A stretch of DNA of 6,732 nt from Methylophilaceae bacterium (GTDB lineage Bacteria; Pseudomonadota; Gammaproteobacteria; Burkholderiales; Methylophilaceae): contig SPJO01000136.1 in the NCBI GenBank assembly GCA_006844635.1, forward strand, positions 1 through 6,732. Reading direction: 5' to 3'. The translations under genes were made by a program, and so were the position numbers. The notes beneath the pieces were generated by a model. That model saw only the letters and a list, made by a program, of their open reading frames with translations. It had not been told where the DNA came from and searched no databases. Numbering within the stretch: position 1 is the first letter of the stretch; every line of letters starts with the position of its first letter. Shown in pieces: positions 1 through 5,330 of this stretch.

Positions 1-51
1 ACAAACTTTAACGACTGTCAGTATTAAATAACTGACTGCCCTATTAGTAAG

Positions 52-92
52 TACGGCCAGTGATATCAATATCGCTGGCCGTATGTATTTTT
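52..92 (+). terminator. Rho-independent terminator of the upstream transcription unit
   Basis: Arms 52-66 and 69-83 pair over their whole length (TACGGCCAG at the outer end, GATAT near the top), with a single G-U wobble (T61 with G74). The top pairs would open to a loop of about four bases. The helix is followed by a T-rich tail at 84-92 ending in five Ts. There is no T-run on the other side, so it works only for rightward transcription. It should end whatever gene lies left of the window. A frame starting at base 2 stays open from the edge to TAA at 29-31 and could be the last codons of that gene, but this is too short to identify. Confidence 0.8.
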
Positions 93-105
93 AACGTAAG
101 ATAGA

Positions 106-111
106 TACAAT
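106..111 (+). promoter_or_regulatory. Possible -10 box for the methyltransferase operon
   Basis: TACAAT matches the sigma-70 -10 consensus at five of six bases. It lies between the upstream terminator and the first gene, where a promoter is needed if the operon has its own. No good -35 hexamer is visible at 16-18 bp upstream, because that stretch is the terminator tail. The call is therefore weak. The transcript would start near 118 and include the purine-rich GAGAAGAGA at 122-130 as ribosome binding site. Confidence 0.3.
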
Positions 112-140
112 AACGACATACGAGAAGAGAACACACCATC

Positions 141-1415
141 ATGAATGAAAACCTAATTCGCCAAGCGGCTATGTTGCTCAATGATATGCTGAAGTTTGAG
201 CGCCCAGCCGATGCAGAAATGAGTGCGTTCTTTCGTAATAATCGCAACCTTGGTAATAAAGAGCGCGCGCTGATTGCTGAGTGTGTCTATGGTGTGATTC
301 GTCGTTTACGCTATTTAAGTACAGTGACAGCGAATGAAGAGGATGACCCAGACGATGCACGTAAACTCATTCTTGCGTGGATGCTACGCGTGCAAGGGCG
401 TAGCCTGCGTGATTTAGGCGATATGTTGTCAGAGCAACAAAAAGAGTGGGCCGTTGCGATTAAAGCGAAAAAAACGGATGACTTACCACTCGCGGTGCAA
501 GCCGATGTACGTGACTGGCTGTGGGAAAAATTAGTTGATCAGTATGGCGAAAAAGAAGCGTTGACCATTTGTCGTAGTCTTTTAGAACAAGCCACCTTAG
601 ATTTACGCGTGAATACGATTAAAGGCACACGCGATGAAGTGCTGGAGAAAATGCTTGCTGAGAATATCCATAATGAGAACTTGATGGCAGCGATGCCAAT
701 TTCACCTATTGGTATTCGCATGCCAAACCGTTTGGGTATTAACCGACATGTCTTGTTTACTGAAGGTAAGATTGAAGTGCAAGATGAAGGCAGTCAGGTG
801 CTGAGCTTCCTCGTTGCGCCAAAACGCGGTCAGATGGTGGCAGATTTATGCGCAGGTGCGGGCGGTAAAACCTTGGCGTTGGGTGCGCTGATGCGGAACA
901 CTGGTCGTTTATATGCGTTTGATGTGAATGAGCGGCGTTTAAATAATTTAAGCAAGCGTTTAAAGCGCTCAGGTTTATCCAACCTGAATGCTCAAAAAAT
1001 TAATAATGAAAATGATTTAAAACTCAAACGCTTAAATGGCAAGTTTGATCGGGTATTGGTTGATGCGCCTTGCAGTAGTTTAGGGACGGTTCGCCGCAAT
1101 CCCGATTTGAAATGGCGGCAGACACAAGAAGATGTCAGCGCAGTCAATGTGTTGCAAAAGAATATTTTGGCGCGCGCGGCGAAGTTGGTTAAAACCGGTG
1201 GTCGTGTGGTTTATGCAACATGTAGTTTATTACGAGAAGAAAATGAAGATGTTGCTGAAGACTTCTTAAGTCAGCACCCAGAATTCACATTGGTGCCAGC
1301 CAATGAAATACTGGCGCAGCAGCAAATAAAGTTAGATACTGGAAAATATTTGAATTTATTACCGCATATCCATGGCACGGATGGCTTTTTCGCGGCGGTC
1401 TTTGAGAAAAAATAA
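141..1415 (+). CDS. RsmB/NOP2/Sun-family SAM-dependent RNA (cytosine-5) methyltransferase
   Basis: This 424-residue cytoplasmic enzyme is predicted to transfer a methyl group from S-adenosylmethionine to C5 of a cytosine in RNA, most likely rRNA. Residues 1 to about 140 form an alpha-helical NusB-like N-terminal region as in RsmB. The family lead-in QDEGSQ is at 214-219, the SAM-binding motif DLCAGAGGKT at 235-244, DAPCSSLGTVRRNPDLKW at 308-325 with Cys311, and ATCSLLREENE at 359-369 with Cys361. These two cysteines correspond to the family's product-release and covalent-catalysis pair, so the enzyme should be active. The C-terminus ends in the typical GTDGFFAAVF block with no added PUA domain. 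ATG 141 has the purine-rich GAGAAGAGA 10 nt upstream. The length is close to RsmB, but proteobacteria often carry additional RsmB-like paralogues and the true rsmB usually sits with fmt/def. The target base is therefore not assigned and no symbol is given. Confidence 0.93.
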   Translation: MNENLIRQAAMLLNDMLKFERPADAEMSAFFRNNRNLGNKERALIAECVYGVIRRLRYLSTVTANEEDDPDDARKLILAWMLRVQGRSLRDLGDMLSEQQKEWAVAIKAKKTDDLPLAVQADVRDWLWEKLVDQYGEKEALTICRSLLEQATLDLRVNTIKGTRDEVLEKMLAENIHNENLMAAMPISPIGIRMPNRLGINRHVLFTEGKIEVQDEGSQVLSFLVAPKRGQMVADLCAGAGGKTLALGALMRNTGRLYAFDVNERRLNNLSKRLKRSGLSNLNAQKINNENDLKLKRLNGKFDRVLVDAPCSSLGTVRRNPDLKWRQTQEDVSAVNVLQKNILARAAKLVKTGGRVVYATCSLLREENEDVAEDFLSQHPEFTLVPANEILAQQQIKLDTGKYLNLLPHIHGTDGFFAAVFEKK

Positions 1416-1416
1416 G

Positions 1417-2388
1417 ATGGCATTAGATCTTTCCAATACATTAGTGGTCGGTATCTCTGCAACAGCACTGTTCGATTTAGGCGAGGCAGATAAGTTGTTT
1501 CGTGAACAGTTGAAAATCGATGTAGAGAAAGCAGTTGTGCAGTATCGGCAATATATGCAGGAGCGAGAAAATGAGCCATTAGATGAAGGCACGGGTATGC
1601 CTTTGGTCAAAGCTTTGCTTGAGCTTAACCAATATCAAGGTGATGACAAAAAAGCAGCGCCATTAGTCGAAGTGGTGGTGATGTCTAGGAATAGCCCTGA
1701 AACTGGGGTGCGTGTCTTTAACAACATCCGCAAATTGGATTTAAAAATAAGCCGTCATGCGTTTACTGGCGGTGAGTCAGTCATTGATTATATTGAAGCC
1801 TTTGATGTCGACTTGTTTTTAACCACCAATTTGGATGATGCGCAAAAAGTGAGTGATGCGGGCAAGTGTGCAGTTGCATTGCTCAAAGAACCACCCAAAG
1901 ATATTACTGAGCTGCCTAGTGATCAAGTGCGCATTGCCTTTGATGGGGATGCGGTGCTGTTTGATGAAAGCAGTGAGCTGGTTTACAAGTCGCAAGGTTT
2001 GGATGAATTTCAGCAGAACGAAGACCAGCAGCAAGATGTGCCGATGTTAGAGGGGCCTTACGCAACGTTTCTACGTAAGCTAGCGAAGCTGCAAAGCCGT
2101 TTACCATTTGGGGTAGAAATGTCGCCTGTCCGGTTAGCCATTGTCACAGCACGCAGCGCGCCGGCTGAAATGCGCGTGATTAATACCTTACGTTCATGGG
2201 GCGTACACGTGAATGAAGTGTTCTTTCTTGGTGGGCTCAGTAAAGCAGGTATCCTCAAGGCTTTTAAGCCACATATTTTCTTTGATGATCAAGATCTGCA
2301 TCTTGATCATGCTTCGGAAGTGGTGCCCGCTGGTAAAGTACCCTACAAAAGTGATTCTCCACTGAATAAAATAAAATCTGTAAAATAG
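1417..2388 (+). CDS. Cytosolic 5'-nucleotidase I (NT5C1-like) family protein
   Basis: A 323-residue soluble protein resembling the cytosolic 5'-nucleotidase I family (HAD-like phosphatases), which dephosphorylate nucleoside monophosphates such as AMP. Family landmarks are the N-terminal LVVGISATALFDL (9-21), VVVMSRNSPETGVRVFNNI (86-104) and FTGGESVIDYIEAFDVDLFL (116-135). They continue with the acid-nucleophile motif AFDGDAVLFDE (174-184; Asp176 and Asp178), VTARSAP with Thr244, a candidate motif-III lysine near 276, and FFDDQDLHLDHA (288-299; Asp290/Asp291). All catalytic elements look intact. I chose ATG 1417, one base after the upstream stop, because the conserved N-terminus begins there. 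In-frame ATGs at 1372 and 1381 would add a basic tail that overlaps the previous gene and does not look like the family. The tight spacing implies translation coupled to the methyltransferase. A shared role in nucleotide or RNA turnover is only a guess. Confidence 0.9.
   Translation: MALDLSNTLVVGISATALFDLGEADKLFREQLKIDVEKAVVQYRQYMQERENEPLDEGTGMPLVKALLELNQYQGDDKKAAPLVEVVVMSRNSPETGVRVFNNIRKLDLKISRHAFTGGESVIDYIEAFDVDLFLTTNLDDAQKVSDAGKCAVALLKEPPKDITELPSDQVRIAFDGDAVLFDESSELVYKSQGLDEFQQNEDQQQDVPMLEGPYATFLRKLAKLQSRLPFGVEMSPVRLAIVTARSAPAEMRVINTLRSWGVHVNEVFFLGGLSKAGILKAFKPHIFFDDQDLHLDHASEVVPAGKVPYKSDSPLNKIKSVK
2285..2310. repeat. Perfect 11-bp inverted repeat inside the nucleotidase gene
   Basis: Arms 2285-2295 (ATGATCAAGAT) and 2300-2310 (ATCTTGATCAT) are exact reverse complements around a CTGC loop. 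The DNA encodes the conserved catalytic segment with alternating Asp, Gln and His codons, which favours GAT/ATC-rich sequence, so the hairpin may be a by-product of coding. No T-run follows, so it is not an intrinsic terminator. Confidence 0.6.
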
Positions 2389-2419
2389 CTTCATCTATTC
2401 AACCTTAAGAAAGTCATTG

Positions 2420-3649
2420 ATGAAACGACCTAGCCTAAATGTACAAATCTTAATTGGCGCAGCTTTCGGTATTTTGGCTGGCTTATTTTTCCAGAACGCA
2501 GGTACGGATAGCGATTTTGCCTCTGGCACACTATATACAGCAGGTTTGATTGGTACACTGTTTATCGACTTACTTAAAATGATTTTAATTCCCTTGGTAT
2601 TTGCCAGTATCGTTGTGGGAATTGCCAATCTGCGTCAGCACAGCCAGATGCATAAAGTCTGGGTTAACACGTTAATCTTCTTTACCTTGACCATGGGTAT
2701 TGCCATGATTGTTGGCATGGCTGCTAGCTTGTATTTTAAGCCTGGTGTCGGCATGGAAGTCCCAATGTTTCACGATGCGATGCAAAATATCCTAGCCAAG
2801 CAAATGCCACTACCGGAGTTCTTTGCTAACTTTTTACATAACTTATTTATGAACCCATTCAAAGCGTTGGCGGAAGGTAAAGTACTGGCCGTGGTTATCT
2901 TTGCGCTGTTTATGGGGATTGCGCTGGTGATGGGTGGTGATCGCTATAAAAACATCTTAGTGTTATTTGAAGAAGTCTTAGAAATTACCATGCGGATTGT
3001 GAATTGGGTCATGGTGTTGGCGCCATACGGTGTGGCAGCCTTATTGTTAAAACTCATTGCGACACAAGATGTTGCGATGCTCGGGACATTGGCGCAGTTT
3101 GTGGGCGTGGTGGCAGGCACATTATTGTTCCATGGGATTGTTGTGTTACCACTGATTCTATTCCTGTTTACAGGTAAGTCACCAGTGTGGTTTTGGACGG
3201 GCGCGCGACCAGCGCTGATTACCGCATTTGCCACCAGCTCTAGCTCTGCGACCTTGCCGATTACCATGCGCTGTGCCACACAGAATTTAGGCGTGAAGTC
3301 TGAAATTGGTGGGTTTGTGATTCCGCTAGGCGCGACGCTTAATATGGACGGTACCGCATTATATGAGGCGGCAGCGGCACTGTTTATTGCTAACCTTGTT
3401 GGGGTTGAACTGAGTTTCGTGCAGCAAATGATCGTATTCTTTACGGCTATGTTGGCATCTGTTGGTGCACCAGGTATCCCAAGTGCAGGCATGGTGACAA
3501 TGGTGTTGGTATTACAATCCGTTGGTTTGCCAGCAGAGGCGATTGCCATTCTACTGCCTGTTGATCGCATGCTCGATACTTTACGCACCACCGTGAATGT
3601 TGAAGGTGATATGACCGCTAGCTTAGTGGTACAGAAGCTCGTGAAATAG
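2420..3649 (+). CDS. Dicarboxylate/amino acid:cation symporter (SLC1/DAACS family)
   Basis: A 409-residue inner-membrane secondary transporter of the GltP/DctA/Glt-Ph type that takes up an acidic amino acid or C4-dicarboxylate with Na+ or H+. The full fold is present. Scaffold helices lie in the first half, and the HP1 serine motif ATSSSSATLPITM is at 271-283. The unwound TM7 motif NMDGT is at 308-312, the HP2 tip SVGAPGIPSAG at 347-357, and TM8 DRMLDTLRTTVNVEGD at 382-397. By alignment with Glt-Ph, Asp386, Arg389, Thr390, Asn393 and Asp397 correspond to D394, R397, T398, N401 and D405. The arginine coordinates an acidic side chain, so glutamate, aspartate or a dicarboxylate is favoured over neutral amino acids. 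The exact substrate and coupling ion cannot be read. ATG 2420 has AAGAAAG six bases upstream; an in-frame TTG lies immediately before it. The gene follows the nucleotidase after 31 bases with no terminator, so co-transcription is likely. Confidence 0.93.
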   Translation: MKRPSLNVQILIGAAFGILAGLFFQNAGTDSDFASGTLYTAGLIGTLFIDLLKMILIPLVFASIVVGIANLRQHSQMHKVWVNTLIFFTLTMGIAMIVGMAASLYFKPGVGMEVPMFHDAMQNILAKQMPLPEFFANFLHNLFMNPFKALAEGKVLAVVIFALFMGIALVMGGDRYKNILVLFEEVLEITMRIVNWVMVLAPYGVAALLLKLIATQDVAMLGTLAQFVGVVAGTLLFHGIVVLPLILFLFTGKSPVWFWTGARPALITAFATSSSSATLPITMRCATQNLGVKSEIGGFVIPLGATLNMDGTALYEAAAALFIANLVGVELSFVQQMIVFFTAMLASVGAPGIPSAGMVTMVLVLQSVGLPAEAIAILLPVDRMLDTLRTTVNVEGDMTASLVVQKLVK

Positions 3650-4189
3650 ATGCTACATTTTTACAAAGCCGAATTAACGGATGCAGCAGCCGTCGCTGCT
3701 TTAATTAATCACTGTTTTCGTGGAGAGGCTAGCCGTAAAGGTTGGACGACGGAAGCTGATATTTTGGATGGCAAGCGCACGACAACCAGCGAGGTTGCCA
3801 GCATCATTCGCCGCGGAGATGCGTTCGTGCTGATGGGTGTGCTCAATGATGAAATCGTCGCAGCAGCATGCTGTGAGCAGCAAAGAATTGCGGGTAAACA
3901 AACCGCACATTTTGGCAAAATATCCGTGAAGCCTACATTGCAAAATAAAGGTTATGGCAAAGACCTCATTCATGCGGCAGAAGCCATGACTAAGCGCGAG
4001 TGGCGCGTGCTAGGTTTTCATATGTCAGTTATTTCTTTGCGAACGGAACTGATTGAATTCTATGAGCGGCTTGGCTATGAACGCACGGGTGAATTTGGTG
4101 AGTTCCCGATCAATCCTGAATTATGGCAACCAAAAGTAGATGGCCTCAATCTGCAATACCTAGTGAAGTTAGTTGATGGCGTCACATAA
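3650..4189 (+). CDS. GNAT-family N-acetyltransferase
   Basis: A 179-residue soluble protein with the Gcn5-related acetyltransferase fold, expected to move an acetyl group from acetyl-CoA to an amine of unknown identity. The N-terminus (FYKAELTDAAAVAALINHCF) is the usual first strand and helix. The central strand VLMGVLNDEIVAAACCEQQ is at 60-78. Motif A, FGKISVKPTLQNKGYGKDLI, is at 88-107, with the pyrophosphate-binding loop QNKGYG at 98-103. Motif B, FYERLGYERTGE, is at 137-148 and contains the Tyr often used as general acid. A C-terminal strand (DGLNLQYLVKLV) closes the fold. The ATG follows the symporter's TAG with no gap, so translation is probably coupled by termination-reinitiation; no strong Shine-Dalgarno sequence is seen. 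No intrinsic terminator follows, so transcription may read into the next leader. The substrate cannot be assigned, and a functional link to the symporter is only suggested by position. Confidence 0.88.
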   Translation: MLHFYKAELTDAAAVAALINHCFRGEASRKGWTTEADILDGKRTTTSEVASIIRRGDAFVLMGVLNDEIVAAACCEQQRIAGKQTAHFGKISVKPTLQNKGYGKDLIHAAEAMTKREWRVLGFHMSVISLRTELIEFYERLGYERTGEFGEFPINPELWQPKVDGLNLQYLVKLVDGVT

Positions 4190-4196
4190 TGTTCAC

Positions 4197-4225
4197 TTGA
4201 CCGCTCGTATGCTTGCGCGTAAAGT
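4197..4225 (+). promoter_or_regulatory. Putative sigma-70 promoter for the transporter leader
   Basis: TTGACC at 4197-4202 matches the -35 consensus at five of six bases, and TAAAGT at 4220-4225 matches the -10 at four of six, with the optimal 17-bp spacer. It starts eight bases after the acetyltransferase stop and would start RNA at about 4231-4234, just before the cysteine-rich leader frame. A second -10-like TTTAAT at 4245-4250 lacks a good -35. This is pattern matching only. Confidence 0.45.
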
Positions 4226-4259
4226 GTGCGCCCTTATGACGAACTTTAATCAAACATTC

Positions 4260-4322
4260 ATGATTTCAACTAAAGCGGTCTGGCTGCGTGCCACCATCTG
4301 CTGCGGTTGCTGTTTGTCATAA
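4260..4322 (+). CDS. Cysteine-rich leader peptide (candidate attenuator uORF)
   Basis: This frame encodes about 20 residues ending WLRATICCGCCLS and then TAA at 4320-4322. Cys codons TGC, TGC, TGC and TGT at 4299-4304 and 4308-4313 flank one Gly codon, giving four cysteines in five residues. The frame lies 78 bases upstream of the transporter start. Its Cys codons cover the left arm (4301-4310) of two alternative hairpins, the hallmark of leader peptides that sense charged-tRNA supply. All four codons are read by the single bacterial Cys tRNA. The start is uncertain: in-frame ATGs at 4209, 4236 and 4260 give 37, 28 and 20 residues, and none has a convincing Shine-Dalgarno sequence. If the promoter at 4197-4225 is used, 4236 would be nearly leaderless and 4260 would have a short untranslated region. 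Polycysteine leader ORFs acting as cysteine-responsive attenuators are known in mycobacteria; I do not recognise this peptide as a homologue of those. The role is inferred. Confidence 0.55.
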   Translation: MISTKAVWLRATICCGCCLS

Positions 4323-4352
4323 ATCATTGCAACCGCGGGCTCTCCGCGGTTG
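4301..4352 (+). promoter_or_regulatory. Mutually exclusive hairpins overlapping the leader-peptide Cys codons
   Basis: Three segments compete. Segment A (4301-4310, CTGCGGTTGC) pairs with B (4329-4338, GCAACCGCGG) over ten pairs with one G-U wobble and an 18-base loop. B (from 4330) pairs equally well with C (4344-4352, CCGCGGTTG) as a perfect nine-pair, GC-rich stem with a five-base GCTCT loop. B cannot pair with both. A consists of the Cys codons, so a ribosome stalled there would hide A and let B pair with C, while a ribosome that finishes and leaves would free A for B. No T-run follows C (an A-run does), so B:C is not a standard intrinsic terminator. The output is more likely translational or Rho-dependent. 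Confidence 0.55.
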
Positions 4353-4376
4353 ATCTAAAAAAGTATCATCTCTGTT

Positions 4377-4395
4377 GAGCCCCAACTAAAGGGCT
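4377..4395 (+). promoter_or_regulatory. Hairpin that can sequester the transporter's ribosome binding site
   Basis: The Shine-Dalgarno-like AAAGGG (4388-4393) lies seven bases before ATG 4401. Its GGG is the start of GGGCT (4391-4395), which pairs with AGCCC (4378-4382) across an eight-base loop. The anti-Shine-Dalgarno arm, as GAGCCC 4377-4382, also matches GGGCTC at 4337-4342 over six pairs, in the middle of the upstream switch. Pairing there would open the ribosome binding site. The B:C hairpin would bury that competitor, whereas the core of A:B leaves it free. Confidence 0.45.
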
Positions 4396-4400
4396 TTAAA

Positions 4401-5315
4401 ATGGAAAATCCAACACATTCAAAACAAACATTTGCTGGCATCTTAATGGTGCTTGTGGCCTCGATTGCCTTTTCATCGAAAGCAATCATGGTCAAACTCG
4501 CTTATGCCTATCCAGTCAATGCAGCGACATTGATTGCCTTGCGTATGTTGTTTTCTGTGCCATTTTTTCTCGGCCTTATTTTTTGGATTAAGCATTCAAA
4601 AAGGAGCTTTAAGCTCAGCTATCAAGATATTGCACTCATGATATTTATTGGTGTGGTGACAGGTTATGGGTCAATGTGGCTGAATTTTGCTGGCTTAACT
4701 TATGTGACAGCGGGCTTGGAAAGGGTGATTTTGTTTTTATATCCGACCATCGTTATCCTACTAAATGCTGCGATGCACAAACATAAAATTACTAAGCACG
4801 AGCTTGTTGCTTTAGTGTTAAGTTATGTTGGCGTATTCTTGGTCGTTGGGCATGATTTATCCATGCCAACAGCAACGTCGAATACTTTATTAGGCGCTGG
4901 ATTAGTATTAGGTAGTGCGATTACCTATGCTTTATATTTAGTACTGAGTGGCCGCATTATTCCACGGATTGGTGCGACATTATTTACGGCGTATACCATG
5001 ATTGTGATTAGCGTCGCGAGCGCCGTTCACTTTGTGTTAACGGAAGATGTGCAGCTTGTCATGCATTTGCCACAGCAGGTGTATGTGATTAGTGTGATGA
5101 TTGCATTGATTGCAACCGTGCTGCCCTCAATCATGTTGAATATGGGTATTCATCGACTTGGGAGTAATAAAGTGTCGCTCGTCAGTTCAGTCGGACCAGT
5201 ATCAACCATCTTTTTGGCGTGGTTGGTGTTGGGTGAGCCTGTCACGTTGTTACAGACGCTTGGGACGGCCTTGGTATTGTTGGGGGTGCTAACGATTAGT
5301 TTAGCCAAGCATTAA
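4401..5315 (+). CDS. EamA/DMT-superfamily transporter, likely metabolite exporter
   Basis: A 304-residue inner-membrane protein with about ten hydrophobic helices in two EamA repeats, roughly residues 11-150 and 163-302. This is the standard size and fold of drug/metabolite transporters. Family-typical stretches are the opening helix with AFSSKAIMVKLAY (23-35), ALRMLFSVPFF at the start of helix two (46-56), LERVILFLYPTIVILL closing helix four (106-121), and GPVSTIFLAWLVLGEPVTLLQTLG in the second repeat (265-288). Such proteins usually export amino acids or other small metabolites; E. coli EamA/YdeD exports O-acetylserine and cysteine. The substrate cannot be read from this sequence. The 5' leader adds a hint: it holds a Cys-codon-rich peptide and switch-like hairpins, pointing to cysteine or a sulfur metabolite. 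ATG 4401 is supported by AAAGGG seven bases upstream. The gene appears separately regulated from the upstream operon and converges on the RND gene. Confidence 0.92.
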   Translation: MENPTHSKQTFAGILMVLVASIAFSSKAIMVKLAYAYPVNAATLIALRMLFSVPFFLGLIFWIKHSKRSFKLSYQDIALMIFIGVVTGYGSMWLNFAGLTYVTAGLERVILFLYPTIVILLNAAMHKHKITKHELVALVLSYVGVFLVVGHDLSMPTATSNTLLGAGLVLGSAITYALYLVLSGRIIPRIGATLFTAYTMIVISVASAVHFVLTEDVQLVMHLPQQVYVISVMIALIATVLPSIMLNMGIHRLGSNKVSLVSSVGPVSTIFLAWLVLGEPVTLLQTLGTALVLLGVLTISLAKH

Positions 5316-5330
5316 ACTATGCTTGCTTGG
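5305..5330. repeat. Small hairpin spanning both convergent stop codons
   Basis: CAAGCAT (5306-5312) and ATGCTTG (5319-5325) form a perfect seven-pair stem with a six-base loop; CCAAGCA at 5305-5311 can alternatively pair with TGCTTGG at 5324-5330. The TAA of the transporter (5313-5315) and the TAG of the RND gene (5317-5319 on the - strand) fall in or at the edge of the loop. It is placed where a bidirectional terminator would be, but neither strand has a T-run after the stem, so termination is unproven. Confidence 0.4.

Noticed and set aside
17..36. GTCAGT/ACTGAC inverted repeat around an AT-rich centre, as an operator
   Set aside because: It has six-base arms only, lies upstream of the terminator at the end of another unit, and no promoter is evident nearby.
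969..987. Seven-base inverted repeat TCAGGTT/AACCTGA in the methyltransferase gene
   Set aside because: It is short, within coding sequence, has no T-run, and is expected at this frequency by chance.
2944..3591. Long open frame on the - strand (about 215 codons) opposite the symporter gene
   Set aside because: It is an antisense shadow of a clear SLC1 gene; its translation has no recognisable domain and low-complexity Ala/Thr/Asn composition, and there is no ribosome binding site.
3685..3706. AGCAGC-CGTC-GCTGCT hairpin followed by TTTAATT, as an intragenic terminator
   Set aside because: It has only six pairs, a broken T-tract, and lies within Ala-rich codons of the acetyltransferase; coding composition explains it.
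4199..4280. AGCGGTC/GACCGCT copies as Pasteurellaceae-type DNA uptake signals (ACAAGCGGTC-like)
   Set aside because: The flanking bases deviate from the consensus, no other copies were seen in the window, and the gene content does not point to Pasteurellaceae.
4330..4362. B:C hairpin as a canonical Rho-independent terminator
   Set aside because: The strong GC-rich stem is followed by ATCTAAAAAAG, an A-run rather than a T-run, and there is no T-run on the other side in the - direction either.
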